In this document: positions 33,256 through 41,296 of the stretch, piece after piece
Numbering within the stretch: the stretch's first letter is position 1
How the letters are laid out: each line of letters starts with the position of its first letter
The notes under the pieces: model-generated
Told to the model about the DNA's origin: nothing
Databases searched by the model: none
Seen by the model: the letters and a program-made list of their open reading frames with translations, nothing else
Program-made: the position numbers and the translations under genes
From: Nocardia miyunensis NBRC 108239
GTDB lineage: Bacteria; Actinomycetota; Actinomycetes; Mycobacteriales; Mycobacteriaceae
Length of the DNA stretch: 60,102 nucleotides
Assembly: GCF_001613065.1 (NCBI RefSeq)
Contig: NZ_BDBQ01000098.1
Coordinates: forward strand, 1-60,102
Direction: 5' to 3'

Positions 33256-33792
33256 ATGAGCCTCAGACACGCTTTGCTGGGTCTGCTGGCGGACCGCCCC
33301 GCCAGCGGCTACGACCTGCTGCAACGGTTCGCCGGATCGCTCGCGAACGTATGGTCCGCATCGCAGACCCAGGTGTATACCGAGCTGACGAAACTCGCCG
33401 GTGAGGGGTTGATCGCCGCCGCCGAGGAGGGCCCGCGGCGACGCAAGGAGTACGAACTCACCCCGGCGGGCGATGCCGAACTGAAGGATTGGCTCCGCGC
33501 GGCCCCCGCCAGCCCACCCGCCCGAAACGACATGCTCCTGCGCGTGTTCTTCCTGGGACGGCTCCCCCGTCAGGAGGCCCTGGACCACCTGGCCGCCATC
33601 GAGGAACGCGCCCGCGCCCAGTACGAGGACCTCGTAGCCCTGGAGAAGTCGACCGAATGGAGCGGGAACGACTTCTCCGAATACGGCCGCCTCGCCCTGG
33701 AGTGGGGTCAGCGCTACTGGACGATGAACCAGGAGTGGGCGCAGTGGGCCCGCAAACAGATCACCGACCGGCATCGGACGACCTCGACGTAG
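33256..33792 (+). CDS. PadR family transcriptional regulator (178 aa)
   Basis: N-terminal winged helix-turn-helix: LRHALLGLLADRPASGYDLLQRFAGSLANVW with VYTELTKLAGEGLIAA and a wing rich in Arg (EGPRRRKEYELTPAG). The helical C-terminal dimer domain follows (FFLGRLPRQEALDHL). Length is usual for PadR subfamily 1. It probably represses itself and the divergent membrane protein/carotenoid oxygenase genes; the ligand is unknown. Confidence 0.9.
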   Translation: MSLRHALLGLLADRPASGYDLLQRFAGSLANVWSASQTQVYTELTKLAGEGLIAAAEEGPRRRKEYELTPAGDAELKDWLRAAPASPPARNDMLLRVFFLGRLPRQEALDHLAAIEERARAQYEDLVALEKSTEWSGNDFSEYGRLALEWGQRYWTMNQEWAQWARKQITDRHRTTST

Positions 33793-34148
33793 TTCGGCGC
33801 CGGAATACGGTGTGCCAGCTGCGATTCGGCGGATGCTTCCACCTGGACGAGAACGGTCTTTCGGCCGTAGAATGAGCTACGGTGCCACGCCGATCCCTCT
33901 ACGACCCAATCGGGATGCACTCCCCCACAGCAATCGCCTTCGGCGCGAACAGTGCCCGCACCTCCTGAACGCCCGAATCATCCAGGTAGACAGATAAATT
34001 CCGGCTCACACAGCTGTGCCGTGTGCACCCTGCCGATCGGGTCGACGCGCCGCGTCGTCGCGCTCCACCGCTTCTCGCCCGCAGATACCTCCCGGCCGGG
34101 CCGCACTCGACGCCGCATCCGCCGGAACTCAGATCGCGGAGACTCGCC
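33793..34148. other. Intergenic region before the methyltransferase gene
   Basis: No convincing gene on either strand. A minus-strand stretch near 33900-34000 encodes LDDSGVQEVRALFAPKAIAVGE, which reads like protein but lacks a start signal and a family match. I see no clear terminator or palindrome. Confidence 0.3.
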
Positions 34149-35024
34149 ATGCCATCGGAAATCGAAGAGTACCAAGGGGCTTCGCCGGATGCGGTCCGGC
34201 AGCACTACGACGTCGGCACCGAATTCTATCGACTCTGGCTGGACAGCGGCCTGACCTATTCGTGCGCGCTGTGGGCCGAGGGCGACGATCTCGACCGCGC
34301 ACAGCGGCGCAAACTCGACTACCTCATCGCCCAGGCCCACATCACCGGCGCCGAACGGGTGCTGGACGTCGGCTGCGGCTGGGGCAGCCTGATGCGCGCG
34401 ATCGCCGATCGGCACCCGCGGGCCCACATCACCGGACTCACCCTCAGCCGCGACCAATACGACTATGCCCGAACGCATCCCGCGAATCGGATCGATGTCC
34501 ACCTGGAGCACTGGAACGCGCATGGCCCCGCGCAGCCGTACGACGCGATCTTCTGCGTCGGCGCGCTGGAACACTTCGTGCGATTCGGGTTGTCGCGCAA
34601 GGAACGCACCGATGCCTACCGCGCGTTTCTCGCGCACTGTCACAGCATCCTGCACCCCGGCGGCACGCTGGTGATCCAGACGATCGGCAAGGGCAACCGG
34701 CCGTTGAGTCCGGAATCGCTCACCGATGTGCGATTCCTGGCGAACGAGATATTCCCGGAGTCCGAACCTCCGCGCCTGGCCGAACTCGCCCATGCCACAG
34801 AGAAACTCTTCGAATTCCGTTCGCTGGTCAACGATCGTTCCGACTACGCGCGGACCTGCGCGGAATGGCTGCGCCGGCTCCAAGCGCGGCGCGCCGAGGC
34901 GGAGCTGGTCGCCGGAGCGACCGTCACCGAGGCGTACGAACGGTATCTGGAGGCGTCCATCCGGCAGTTCGACGCCGAACATCTGGTGCTCTACCGCATC
35001 GCGCTCCGCAAGGTGCCCGCCTGA
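34149..35024 (+). CDS. Cyclopropane-fatty-acid-synthase-like SAM methyltransferase (291 aa)
   Basis: Class I methyltransferase of the CFA/mycolic-acid methyltransferase type. The N-terminal segment VRQHYDVGTEFYRLWLDSGLTYSCALW is characteristic, followed by SAM motif I VLDVGCGWGSLM and TGLTLSRDQYDYA; the later VGALEHF corresponds to the carbanion-binding region of these enzymes. The start ATG at 34149 follows CGGAGA. It could modify unsaturated lipids or a small product; no partner gene points to the substrate. Its stop is 11 bases from the convergent PhyH gene. Confidence 0.85.
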   Translation: MPSEIEEYQGASPDAVRQHYDVGTEFYRLWLDSGLTYSCALWAEGDDLDRAQRRKLDYLIAQAHITGAERVLDVGCGWGSLMRAIADRHPRAHITGLTLSRDQYDYARTHPANRIDVHLEHWNAHGPAQPYDAIFCVGALEHFVRFGLSRKERTDAYRAFLAHCHSILHPGGTLVIQTIGKGNRPLSPESLTDVRFLANEIFPESEPPRLAELAHATEKLFEFRSLVNDRSDYARTCAEWLRRLQARRAEAELVAGATVTEAYERYLEASIRQFDAEHLVLYRIALRKVPA

Positions 35025-35035
35025 TCGGCCCGCCC

Positions 35036-35923
35036 TCACACTCCCGCTGAATCATCCTGTTCCAGAAGCCTTTTCGGGTGCATACCATCGACCGCACCCA
35101 TGAACGGCGGATGAATGCTGTAGCCCAGCATGCGGCGCATATCCTCCGAAACGGTGCGCGCCGTATGCCGCCGCACACCCAGCGTATAAGCCTCCTGCGG
35201 CCGTAGCCAGGGCTCGCAGTACTGCACCGTCAGGCCCAGACGTGCAGCGGCCGAACGATTCTCGCCACCGTTGTGCCACAAGGTGCCCAGATAGAAGGCA
35301 CACGATCCGGCGGGCATCCGCGCGACGACCCGGGCATCGGATCTCGCCGGTTGCCGTTCGCCGTCCCAGCGATGACTGCCCGGCAGCAGCACCGTGCCGC
35401 CGTTGTCCTCGGTGAACTCGTCGATCGCCCACATCGTCGCCGCGCTCAGCGCCGGACGCGGACGCGGCACCGGATAGAAACCGTCATCGTGATGCGGCAG
35501 CTGGGCCCGCTCGCCGGGCAGGATCTGGATCGCCTGTAGCTGGGAGAGAAGGTAATTCGGCAGCAGCAACCGGTCGAGCAGGGCCAGCACCCGGGGATGT
35601 GCGACGAGTCCGTCGCAGGCGCGCGTCTTGTCGGCCAGGTTGTACACCCGCCTGGTCCGCTCCCCCTCGAACGTATTGCGGCCCGTCCGGCCCAGCAGCG
35701 GCAGCAGCGCCGCACGTAGACGCTCGCATTCCGCCGGGCTGATCAGGCTTTCCCAGATGACGTACCCGTCCCGCTCGACGGCCGCCAGATCCGCCTCGAC
35801 CGTCGCCGGATCGATGGTCCGGGCCACGCTGGCCGTCGCCCGATGACGCCGGGCCAGGTCGACCCGCAGATCGTCCAGGCCGGTGATCACGTCGACGGAA
35901 GGCGGTGGATGTGGGGAGTTCAT
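35036..35923 (-). CDS. PhyH family dioxygenase (phytanoyl-CoA hydroxylase-like, 295 aa)
   Basis: Fe(II)/2-oxoglutarate oxygenase. The metal-binding H-x-D is in LPHHDDGFYPVPRP and the distal histidine in FYLGTLWHNGGENRSAAARLGL, with a following arginine for 2-oxoglutarate. The ATG at 35923 follows GAGGGG. Actinobacterial relatives hydroxylate amino acids, ectoine or natural products, so the substrate is open. Transcribed alone, convergent with the methyltransferase. Confidence 0.85.
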   Translation of the reverse strand: MNSPHPPPSVDVITGLDDLRVDLARRHRATASVARTIDPATVEADLAAVERDGYVIWESLISPAECERLRAALLPLLGRTGRNTFEGERTRRVYNLADKTRACDGLVAHPRVLALLDRLLLPNYLLSQLQAIQILPGERAQLPHHDDGFYPVPRPRPALSAATMWAIDEFTEDNGGTVLLPGSHRWDGERQPARSDARVVARMPAGSCAFYLGTLWHNGGENRSAAARLGLTVQYCEPWLRPQEAYTLGVRRHTARTVSEDMRRMLGYSIHPPFMGAVDGMHPKRLLEQDDSAGV

Positions 35924-36049
35924 GGGTTGCCCCTCACGCAATGCAGGCGGACCGATCGGCCGCACTTCATTGTGAATTCCCTTGCCCCCGTTGCGCAAGA
36001 CGCGCCGCTACTGTCCGGTACCCGCCCGGGAGCCGGTCAGCAGCGATGC

Positions 36050-36757
36050 TCAGCGGTATATGAGACTCCTCGCGCCCACCATGCGGACCATGCTGAGGAT
36101 CGGCAGGCCGATCACCAGATGTTCGATCGCCGTGGAGATGCCGATCCACACGTCGCTGGACAGGACCAAGGGAATGATCACCGCTGCGGCCGTGAGGATT
36201 CCGACGATCCAGGTGAAGAACAACCCCGGTGTCGGTGTGCCCAGGCGCAGCAGATACCACAGTGCTCCGGCGAGTATCGCGCAGAGGAACGCCACCACCG
36301 CGAACCAGTACGCATCCTCGGCCATCGGATTCCAGATGCCGAATTTCCCGCTCTGCGTGACCTTGGTCGCGATGGTCTGGATGATCCACGCACACAGCCA
36401 GGCCGCGAGCGCGGTCACCACCGCCGCGGCGAGCACGCCCCCGATGAACTTGCCGGGATCGAGATCGGGCCCCCGCCGCTGCGGAGGACGCCGATCGGGA
36501 TACTCCCCCGGATACTCGGCGTATTCCGGCTGACGATCCCGATACTCGGGCGGCCGATCCCGATATTCGGACGGCCGATTCGGATATTCGGGCTGCTGAT
36601 ATCCGTACTCGGGCTGTTGCTGGGCGTCGTATCCGCGATCCCGTCCGTAGCCGGGCTCACGATAATTCCCCGGCTGATAGCCGGGCTCGTACCGTGCGGT
36701 GTGCTGGTCGCGCGGATCCCTGGGATTCAACCGCCGATCACCTCCGTAGAAAAGCAT
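36050..36757 (-). CDS. Membrane protein with Pro/Tyr/Arg-rich N-terminal repeats, DUF6069-like (235 aa)
   Basis: The first 105 residues are hydrophilic with repeats of the type PEYRDRPPEYRDRQPEY and many GY/PGY units, probably disordered in the cytoplasm. Four hydrophobic helices follow (GGVLAAAVVTALAAWLC..., YWFAVVAFLCAILAGAL, FFTWIVGILTAAAVIIPLVL, LVIGLPILSMVRMV). The pattern matches DUF6069-type actinobacterial proteins, from memory. The ATG at 36757 has no clear ribosome binding site, so it may be leaderless. Confidence 0.72.
   Translation of the reverse strand: MLFYGGDRRLNPRDPRDQHTARYEPGYQPGNYREPGYGRDRGYDAQQQPEYGYQQPEYPNRPSEYRDRPPEYRDRQPEYAEYPGEYPDRRPPQRRGPDLDPGKFIGGVLAAAVVTALAAWLCAWIIQTIATKVTQSGKFGIWNPMAEDAYWFAVVAFLCAILAGALWYLLRLGTPTPGLFFTWIVGILTAAAVIIPLVLSSDVWIGISTAIEHLVIGLPILSMVRMVGARSLIYR
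36480..36610. repeat. Degenerate tandem repeats encoding PEY-rich motifs
   Basis: Units of about 24 bases resembling GATACTCGGGCGGCCGATCC recur several times within the N-terminal part of the membrane-protein gene. They encode the PEYRDR-type repeats. Expansion or contraction of these units could vary the length of the cytoplasmic tail. Confidence 0.5.
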
Positions 36758-36984
36758 CCGTGTGCGTCGAGTGTAGGTGCTGACCCGGCCCCCCGCCGGG
36801 CACTTCGGCCCGCCATCGAACATTGCCACATCCCATCCAGAACAATAGCCATACCCGAACGGATGAAACCGGTTCCGGCATACCGAATCCGGAAGCACAT
36901 TCCCGCGCGGACGAAAATAACTTGCCGAACGGGGCCTCTGCTGTCACATTTTCGATCGAGACGATGCCGAGCAGGAGGGTTGAC

Positions 36985-37107
36985 ATGCGCCGATTCTTCG
37001 AAACACCCCAGATCCTTCATCGGACGGCAACCTTCGAGGACTTCGGCATCCATGCACACTCATCGCACTCTCGCCATCGGCATTGTCGCTCATGTCGACG
37101 CGGGTAA
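36985..37107 (+). CDS. Possible leader ORF (40 codons) upstream of the tetracycline-gene remnant
   Basis: The ATG at 36985 follows a perfect AGGAGG with six bases between. The frame (MRRFFETPQILHRTATF...) runs into the remnant gene, overlapping its start at 37052 in a different frame. Ribosomal-protection genes often have leader peptides for attenuation, so this may be a relic of that control. The strong ribosome binding site is the main evidence; the peptide has no known family. Confidence 0.4.
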   Translation: MRRFFETPQILHRTATFEDFGIHAHSSHSRHRHCRSCRRG

Positions 37108-37446
37108 AACCAGCCTGACCGAGCGTCTGCTGTTCGACACCGGCACAATCGAGACTCTCGGTCGTGTGGACGACGGCACAACCAGGACCGACACCGACGC
37201 GATCGAGCGTCGACGCGGCATACCTACTTGTCCACACTGACCGCCGCAATCGAGGACGTGAAGCCTGCTCCCGAAGGTTGGCTGATCCGCGGCACACTAC
37301 CGGCGCAACATGTGCACGCCGTACAGCTCGAGCTGCCGACTCTCACCCGCGGCGAGGGCATGTGGTGGTCCGAACATGCAGGTTATCGCCCGAGCACTAC
37401 CGGACAGCCGATACGCGACCAGACCGGCGCCGCCCGCAGGGAATGA
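37052..37446 (+). pseudogene. Remnant of a ribosomal-protection tetracycline resistance gene (Otr(A)/Tet(M) type) with a large internal deletion
   Basis: The first 60 codons read LAIGIVAHVDAGKTSLTERLLF, the EF-G-like P-loop, then DTGTIETLGRVDDGTTRTDTD..IERRRGI, the switch region as in Otr(A)/Tet proteins. The frame stops at 37240. In the next frame, from about 37225 to 37446, the sequence encodes the extreme C-terminus: LPAQHVHAVQLELPTLTRGEGMWWSEHAGYRP, again typical of this family. About 500 central codons are missing and the two ends are joined out of frame. It cannot confer resistance. Confidence 0.75.
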
Positions 37447-37577
37447 ATCCGATAGCCGTAAGCACAGCGAGCTTGTCTGCTGCAACCACTCTCACGAACA
37501 TCGGTCTCCCCGGCGATGATCCGCAGAACACGCGCACGTTGCCCGTCCGTCGACCGAATGCGAGACGAGTGCGGCGA

Positions 37578-38150
37578 TCAGTGGATGACGTCGAAGATGT
37601 TCTTCTGCACGCCGTTGGCATACGCCTCGTATTCGACCAGCTTCAGTCTGCGCGCGTCCCGATCCGCAACGGAGAACAGGCGTTTACCAGCACCCAGCAG
37701 GACCGGGAAGACCAGCAGGTGGTAGCGGTCGATCAGGTCCGCGTCGGACAGGCTCCGGCTCAGCGACGCGCTGCCATGCACGATGATCGGGCCGCCCTCG
37801 GTCTGTTTCAGGGCCGCGACATCCGCGAGTGAACGCAGGATCGTGGTCGGCCCCCAGTCCGAGACCAGGGCGTCGTCGGTGAGGGTGGTGGAGACGACGT
37901 ACTTGGGCATCACCTTGTAATCGGCGAATTCGTCCATCCCGGGCCACACCGGGCTGAACGCCTCATAACTCACCCGGCCGAGCAACATCGCGGCGGCTTC
38001 CTGCTGCTCCCGCCCTTTGATTTCGTACGCCTCGGGCACGAATTCGATCTCTTCGAAGGTCCATCCCGAATTGCGGTAACCGGGCTCGCCACCCGGCCCT
38101 TCCACGACGCCGTCGAGGGATATGAAGGCCGTACTGATCAGAGTTCGCAT
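37578..38150 (-). CDS. Dihydrofolate reductase-like (RibD C-terminal) family protein (190 aa)
   Basis: Starts MRTLISTAFISLDGVVEGPGGEP, the hallmark of the RibD C-terminal/DHFR-like group, then RVSYEAFSPVWPG and IIVHGSASLSRSLSDADLIDRYHLLVFPVLLGAGKRLF. The enzymes probably reduce a pterin or flavin-like substrate with NADPH; most are uncharacterised. AGGAGAG precedes the ATG. Third gene of the ArsR operon, 59 bases after the SRPBCC gene. Confidence 0.87.
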   Translation of the reverse strand: MRTLISTAFISLDGVVEGPGGEPGYRNSGWTFEEIEFVPEAYEIKGREQQEAAAMLLGRVSYEAFSPVWPGMDEFADYKVMPKYVVSTTLTDDALVSDWGPTTILRSLADVAALKQTEGGPIIVHGSASLSRSLSDADLIDRYHLLVFPVLLGAGKRLFSVADRDARRLKLVEYEAYANGVQKNIFDVIH

Positions 38151-38209
38151 GGTCTCTCCTGGGTGATGTGGTTTCGAATCGCCGGAAAAGCGTTGTCGTG
38201 GAGGCGGAA

Positions 38210-38944
38210 TCAGCCGAGTACGTCGGTGAGCCACCGCTGCCACGCGGGCTCCGCCCCGGCGACGTCCGGTCCGAACAGGTGATGCAACAGCAGTGCCAGA
38301 CCGGTGGGCCCGTGGTGCAGGGTGTAGAGGCCGTCGACGCTGCGGATCGCGAGACGCTCGTCGTCGGCCCAGACCACAACACCGTCCAGAGGCGGCAGAT
38401 CAGTCGGTTCGGCATGAGCCCGCATACCCACGCGCACCTGCTCCTGCAGCGACAGCCCACGCCTGAACGCCTCCCGAACCTGCGCCACCGAGCCACCGTT
38501 CGCCACGGCGAACACGGGAACACCGGTGCGCCCGGGAAAGTGCGTCAAATACTCGCGCAGCGTGTGCAGATGGAACGGCCAGCCGCGGCGGAGGGCATCG
38601 TACTCGTCCTGCCAATCGTCGCCGAGCATTCCGCTGTGCACGACGCGCAGCACCGTACTGCCGCCCTCGCGCCCCTCGATCAGATATTCGAAGGCCATGA
38701 ACCGGCCGTCCTCGGCTGGAGCCGTACGGGTCGCGAAGCGCTTACCCGGCTCGTAGGCCGTGATGGTCGCCTCCTCGCGTCGCCCGCCGGTGTCCATGGC
38801 GGCCACGCCGCCCTCGCGAGGCTCGACCTCGTTGCGTCCCATGAACCAGGAATCGATTCCGGGACCCGTCGCGATGGCCTCCCAGACCTGCTGCGGGCTC
38901 GCCGCGAGACTGGTTTCCAGCTCGATCTCGAACGGATGCGTCAT
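38210..38944 (-). CDS. SRPBCC (AHSA1-like) domain protein (244 aa)
   Basis: START/Bet v1-fold protein of the Aha1 C-terminal group: FEIELETSLAASPQQVWEAIATGPGIDSWFMG at the N-terminus and LRVVHSGMLGDDWQDEYDALRRGWPFHLHTLREYL at the end of the fold. An extra 80 residues follow and repeat part of the theme, so it may be a two-domain form. Start overlaps the ArsR stop by four bases. These proteins usually bind a small hydrophobic ligand; role unknown. Confidence 0.85.
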   Translation of the reverse strand: MTHPFEIELETSLAASPQQVWEAIATGPGIDSWFMGRNEVEPREGGVAAMDTGGRREEATITAYEPGKRFATRTAPAEDGRFMAFEYLIEGREGGSTVLRVVHSGMLGDDWQDEYDALRRGWPFHLHTLREYLTHFPGRTGVPVFAVANGGSVAQVREAFRRGLSLQEQVRVGMRAHAEPTDLPPLDGVVVWADDERLAIRSVDGLYTLHHGPTGLALLLHHLFGPDVAGAEPAWQRWLTDVLG

Positions 38945-39561
38945 CGTGAATTCTCCTGCGCTGCTTCGGATCTGCCGGACCCGGGAATCTGATGCAGGCC
39001 GACCACCACCCGGTAGGGCCGGCCACCCGGCGCGGATTCGTCGTGATAACGGCCGACGATGGCCGTGACGGCCTGCGCGAGTTCCTCGGCGAAGGCAGCC
39101 CGATCACTCGCCGAGGAGAACCTCACCTCGGCATCGATGCCGAACGTGGCGACCCGGCGCTGAGCCCGCGCCGCGCCGGTCAGCAACGCCCCGACTTCCT
39201 GCACCAGCCGCGCCCCCAGTGCGAGCAGCCACCGCGCCGAGAGTTGATCGGGAGAACGCGAGGGATCGGGACCGACCGCGGCCAGCACGCTCGGGGAGAT
39301 CACATACGACGCGGCGGTCGCGCGGAACACCCGTTCGGTGACGTTCCCCTTGCGCCGTTCCTCCACGAGCTCGACCAGGCCGTGCCGCTCCAGCTCCTTG
39401 AGGTGATAGTTGATCTTCTGCCTCGGCAACCCGAACCGGGCGGCGAGCATGGCCGCCGAGCCCGGCTCGGCCAGCGCCGCGAGGATCCTGGATCGGATCG
39501 GATCCAGTGACGCCCCAGCGGCGGCGGGCTCTTCGATGATGGCGATGTCCAGCACCAGCAC
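38941..39561 (-). CDS. ArsR-type HTH transcriptional regulator (206 aa)
   Basis: Winged HTH: LDPIRSRILAALAEPGSAAMLAARFGLPRQKINYHLKELERHGLVELVEERRKG, as in the ArsR/SmtB group without obvious metal cysteines. The extension of about 130 residues after the HTH is longer than classic ArsR and carries a small-ligand-like domain. The start is a GTG (39561 or 39555); the sequence just upstream holds the operators. It heads an ArsR-SRPBCC-DHFR-like operon, a frequent actinobacterial trio. Confidence 0.85.
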   Translation of the reverse strand: MLVLDIAIIEEPAAAGASLDPIRSRILAALAEPGSAAMLAARFGLPRQKINYHLKELERHGLVELVEERRKGNVTERVFRATAASYVISPSVLAAVGPDPSRSPDQLSARWLLALGARLVQEVGALLTGAARAQRRVATFGIDAEVRFSSASDRAAFAEELAQAVTAIVGRYHDESAPGGRPYRVVVGLHQIPGSGRSEAAQENSR

Positions 39562-39569
39562 AGCATGCT

Positions 39570-39609
39570 GCCGACAAATATTTTTGTCAAGACAACTCGA
39601 GTTGTCGGC
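39570..39609. promoter_or_regulatory. Tandem palindromic operators upstream of the ArsR-type gene
   Basis: Two 16-base palindromes, GACAAATATTTTTGTC (39573-39588) and GACAACTCGAGTTGTC (39591-39606), lie 18 bases apart centre to centre. Both share GACAA-N6-TTGTC ends. The outermost bases GCCGACAA and TTGTCGGC also mirror each other, so the whole block is symmetric. They overlap the likely promoter of the ArsR gene. The COX4-like gene stop lies at 39615. Confidence 0.7.
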
Positions 39610-39614
39610 TGCGG

Positions 39615-39923
39615 CTATCGGTAGAGGTTGAGCCCGAGCAGCGCCAGCCAGAGCACGACCACCCAGGCGTCGGTGCCGATTCGCAGCCATCGTGGTGCGG
39701 CACGAACCTCCATGAAGTGCCGGATGATCAAGCGGGACTTGATCATTCCGAGTACGACGATGACGGATACCAGCATGCTGTCCAGCGTGGAACCGTCTCC
39801 CCGGTTCTCGGGGGTGAGGCACCACGCGAGGATGGTGATCGCCACGAGCACGATCCATACCAGCAGGATGTTGCGGATTTCCGGCCGCAACCGCCGTGCG
39901 AGCGCGGTGGTCTGGGAGTACAC
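39615..39923 (-). CDS. Cytochrome c oxidase subunit IV-like membrane protein (102 aa)
   Basis: Three predicted helices: NILLVWIVLVAITILAWCL, SMLVSVIVVLGMIKSRLIIRHFMEV and WVVVLWLALLGLNLY. The segment IKSRLIIRHFMEVR matches the prokaryotic subunit IV (CtaF/CyoD-like) family, which stabilises subunit III-I contacts. The GTG start lies 3 bases after the upstream subunit III gene. There is no catalytic subunit I in the window. Confidence 0.82.
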   Translation of the reverse strand: MYSQTTALARRLRPEIRNILLVWIVLVAITILAWCLTPENRGDGSTLDSMLVSVIVVLGMIKSRLIIRHFMEVRAAPRWLRIGTDAWVVVLWLALLGLNLYR

Positions 39924-39926
39924 GTG

Positions 39927-40523
39927 TCACCTCATGAGATAGAGAATGGCGAAGATGACGACCCACAGCAGGTCCACCATGTGCCAGTAGGTCGCGCCCT
40001 GCTCGACCATGTGCGGTCGCCGCAGATCCGGATTCCGCAGTTCGCGCACGACGATTCCGAGAATCAGCAGGCCCAGGACCAGATGGGCGAGATGGATCCC
40101 GGTCAGCACGAAATAGAAGCTGAAGAATTCATCGGAGACGGTGAATCCGTGCGTGATCTCCTGATGCCATTCGAAGACCTTGAGCCCGACGAAGAGCACG
40201 CCGCACCCGCCCGCCGCCCAGATCAGCCGTTCCGCCGTGCGGGCAGCGCCCCGCCGAACCTCCTGCACCGCCATCGCCACGAACATCGAACTGGTCAGCA
40301 ACGCGACCGTATTGGCAACGCCCACACCGAGATTCAGATGACGCTGCGCCTCGGCGAACTGATCCGGCGCGCGGTCCCGGAAAACCATGTAGACCACGAA
40401 ATAGCAGCCGAAGAAGAACAGGTCCCCCAGCACGAGCACCCACATGTCCAGGTCACCGGGAAGTCGTCCGGTGACCTCGGCCCGCGATTCCGCCGTGGCT
40501 TCGTCTCGATCCGATAGCGTCAT
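39927..40523 (-). CDS. Cytochrome c oxidase subunit III-like protein, NorE type (198 aa)
   Basis: Five predicted helices of the heme-copper oxidase subunit III family. MWVLVLGDLFFFGCYFVVYMVFRDR, LTGIHLAHLVLGLLILGIVV and EQGATYWHMVDLLWVVIFAILYL are the diagnostic segments, with the conserved histidines in THGFTVSDEFF, IHLAH and YWHMVD. The short length and N-terminus resemble NorE. The start ATG overlaps the preceding gene by four bases. Its normal partner, subunit I with heme and copper ligands, is absent. Confidence 0.88.
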   Translation of the reverse strand: MTLSDRDEATAESRAEVTGRLPGDLDMWVLVLGDLFFFGCYFVVYMVFRDRAPDQFAEAQRHLNLGVGVANTVALLTSSMFVAMAVQEVRRGAARTAERLIWAAGGCGVLFVGLKVFEWHQEITHGFTVSDEFFSFYFVLTGIHLAHLVLGLLILGIVVRELRNPDLRRPHMVEQGATYWHMVDLLWVVIFAILYLMR

Positions 40524-41296
40524 CGCACGTCCTCGCGGGCGTAGAGAGCGGGGGCATTCGGGGTTTCGGCGCGGCCCGCGTTCCACATCAGGGGCAGCAG
40601 GCAGCCGACCCAGACCCCGAATATCACCACCGCGATATAGAAGGTGATCATGCCGTTCCAGGCGAACGCGCCGGAATGGAATACCCACATCTGGGTGGCC
40701 AGCACCTCGGTGACGATCTGCCAGACCGAGATATAGGCGAACCACTTGGGGAATACGCGATTTCGGTCGTACAGGATGGCGATGGCGATCATCGCATAGG
40801 CGGCGGTGAAACATCCCAGCGAGCCGTTGTAGGACAACATGCCCAGGTCGTAGAGCAGATGCAGGATCCGGGGCTCGCGGTCCGGCCGGAACGTCGCGGT
40901 GAGCCAGCAGACCAGCAGAACGTGGAATCCGGGAACGGCGCCCACCCCCATACTGGCGATATAGGCGTAGGACAGCACCGATCCCGACGACATCCGTTTC
41001 ATGAAATATCCGATGATGCCGTTGGAGATCGCCGCGCCTCCGGCGATCACCAGCAGTATCGCGAAACCGATTCGAATAGTCGTGTGATGCTGTGTAAACC
41101 AATGCGCCACTTGCATATCGGTGACGTCCGGCCGCGGCGGCGGCGTGGCCCGGCCCATGAAGACCACCCCGGCCGAGAGCGCGCCGTAGAAGATCGCGAA
41201 GATCCAATAGCTGATGTACACGTCCGGGCGCATTCCGCGTGCGGGCGTCGCGCTCTCGGCCGAGCCGCCCGAGGCGATGGAACTCACGGTGGTCAT
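40520..41296 (-). CDS. Multi-pass membrane protein of an orphan oxidase-subunit operon, paralogue 2 (258 aa)
   Basis: No family recognised. Six or seven hydrophobic segments: YISYWIFAIFYGALSAGVVFMG, IRIGFAILLVIAGGAAISNGIIGYFM, LSYAYIASMGVGAVPGFHVLLVCWL, SLGCFTAAYAMIAIAIL, FAYISVWQIVTEVLA and FAWNGMITFYIAVVIFGVWVGCLL. It is clearly related to the preceding gene product: both have an H-T-x-I-R motif after the first helix, LLYDLG/LLNDLA, FPKW/FPRW and G-x(2)-AWNG near the last helix. Start and stop overlap the neighbours by four bases. It probably forms a heteromeric complex with its paralogue. Confidence 0.8.
   Translation of the reverse strand: MTTVSSIASGGSAESATPARGMRPDVYISYWIFAIFYGALSAGVVFMGRATPPPRPDVTDMQVAHWFTQHHTTIRIGFAILLVIAGGAAISNGIIGYFMKRMSSGSVLSYAYIASMGVGAVPGFHVLLVCWLTATFRPDREPRILHLLYDLGMLSYNGSLGCFTAAYAMIAIAILYDRNRVFPKWFAYISVWQIVTEVLATQMWVFHSGAFAWNGMITFYIAVVIFGVWVGCLLPLMWNAGRAETPNAPALYAREDVR

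Noticed and set aside
33978..35039. A 353-codon open frame antisense to the methyltransferase
   Set aside because: No recognisable motif; the plus-strand gene has all SAM-methyltransferase motifs and a ribosome binding site.
35843..37240. A long plus-strand frame of 465 codons ending in the tetracycline-gene remnant
   Set aside because: Only the last 60 codons match a known family; the rest is antisense to the DUF6069-like gene.
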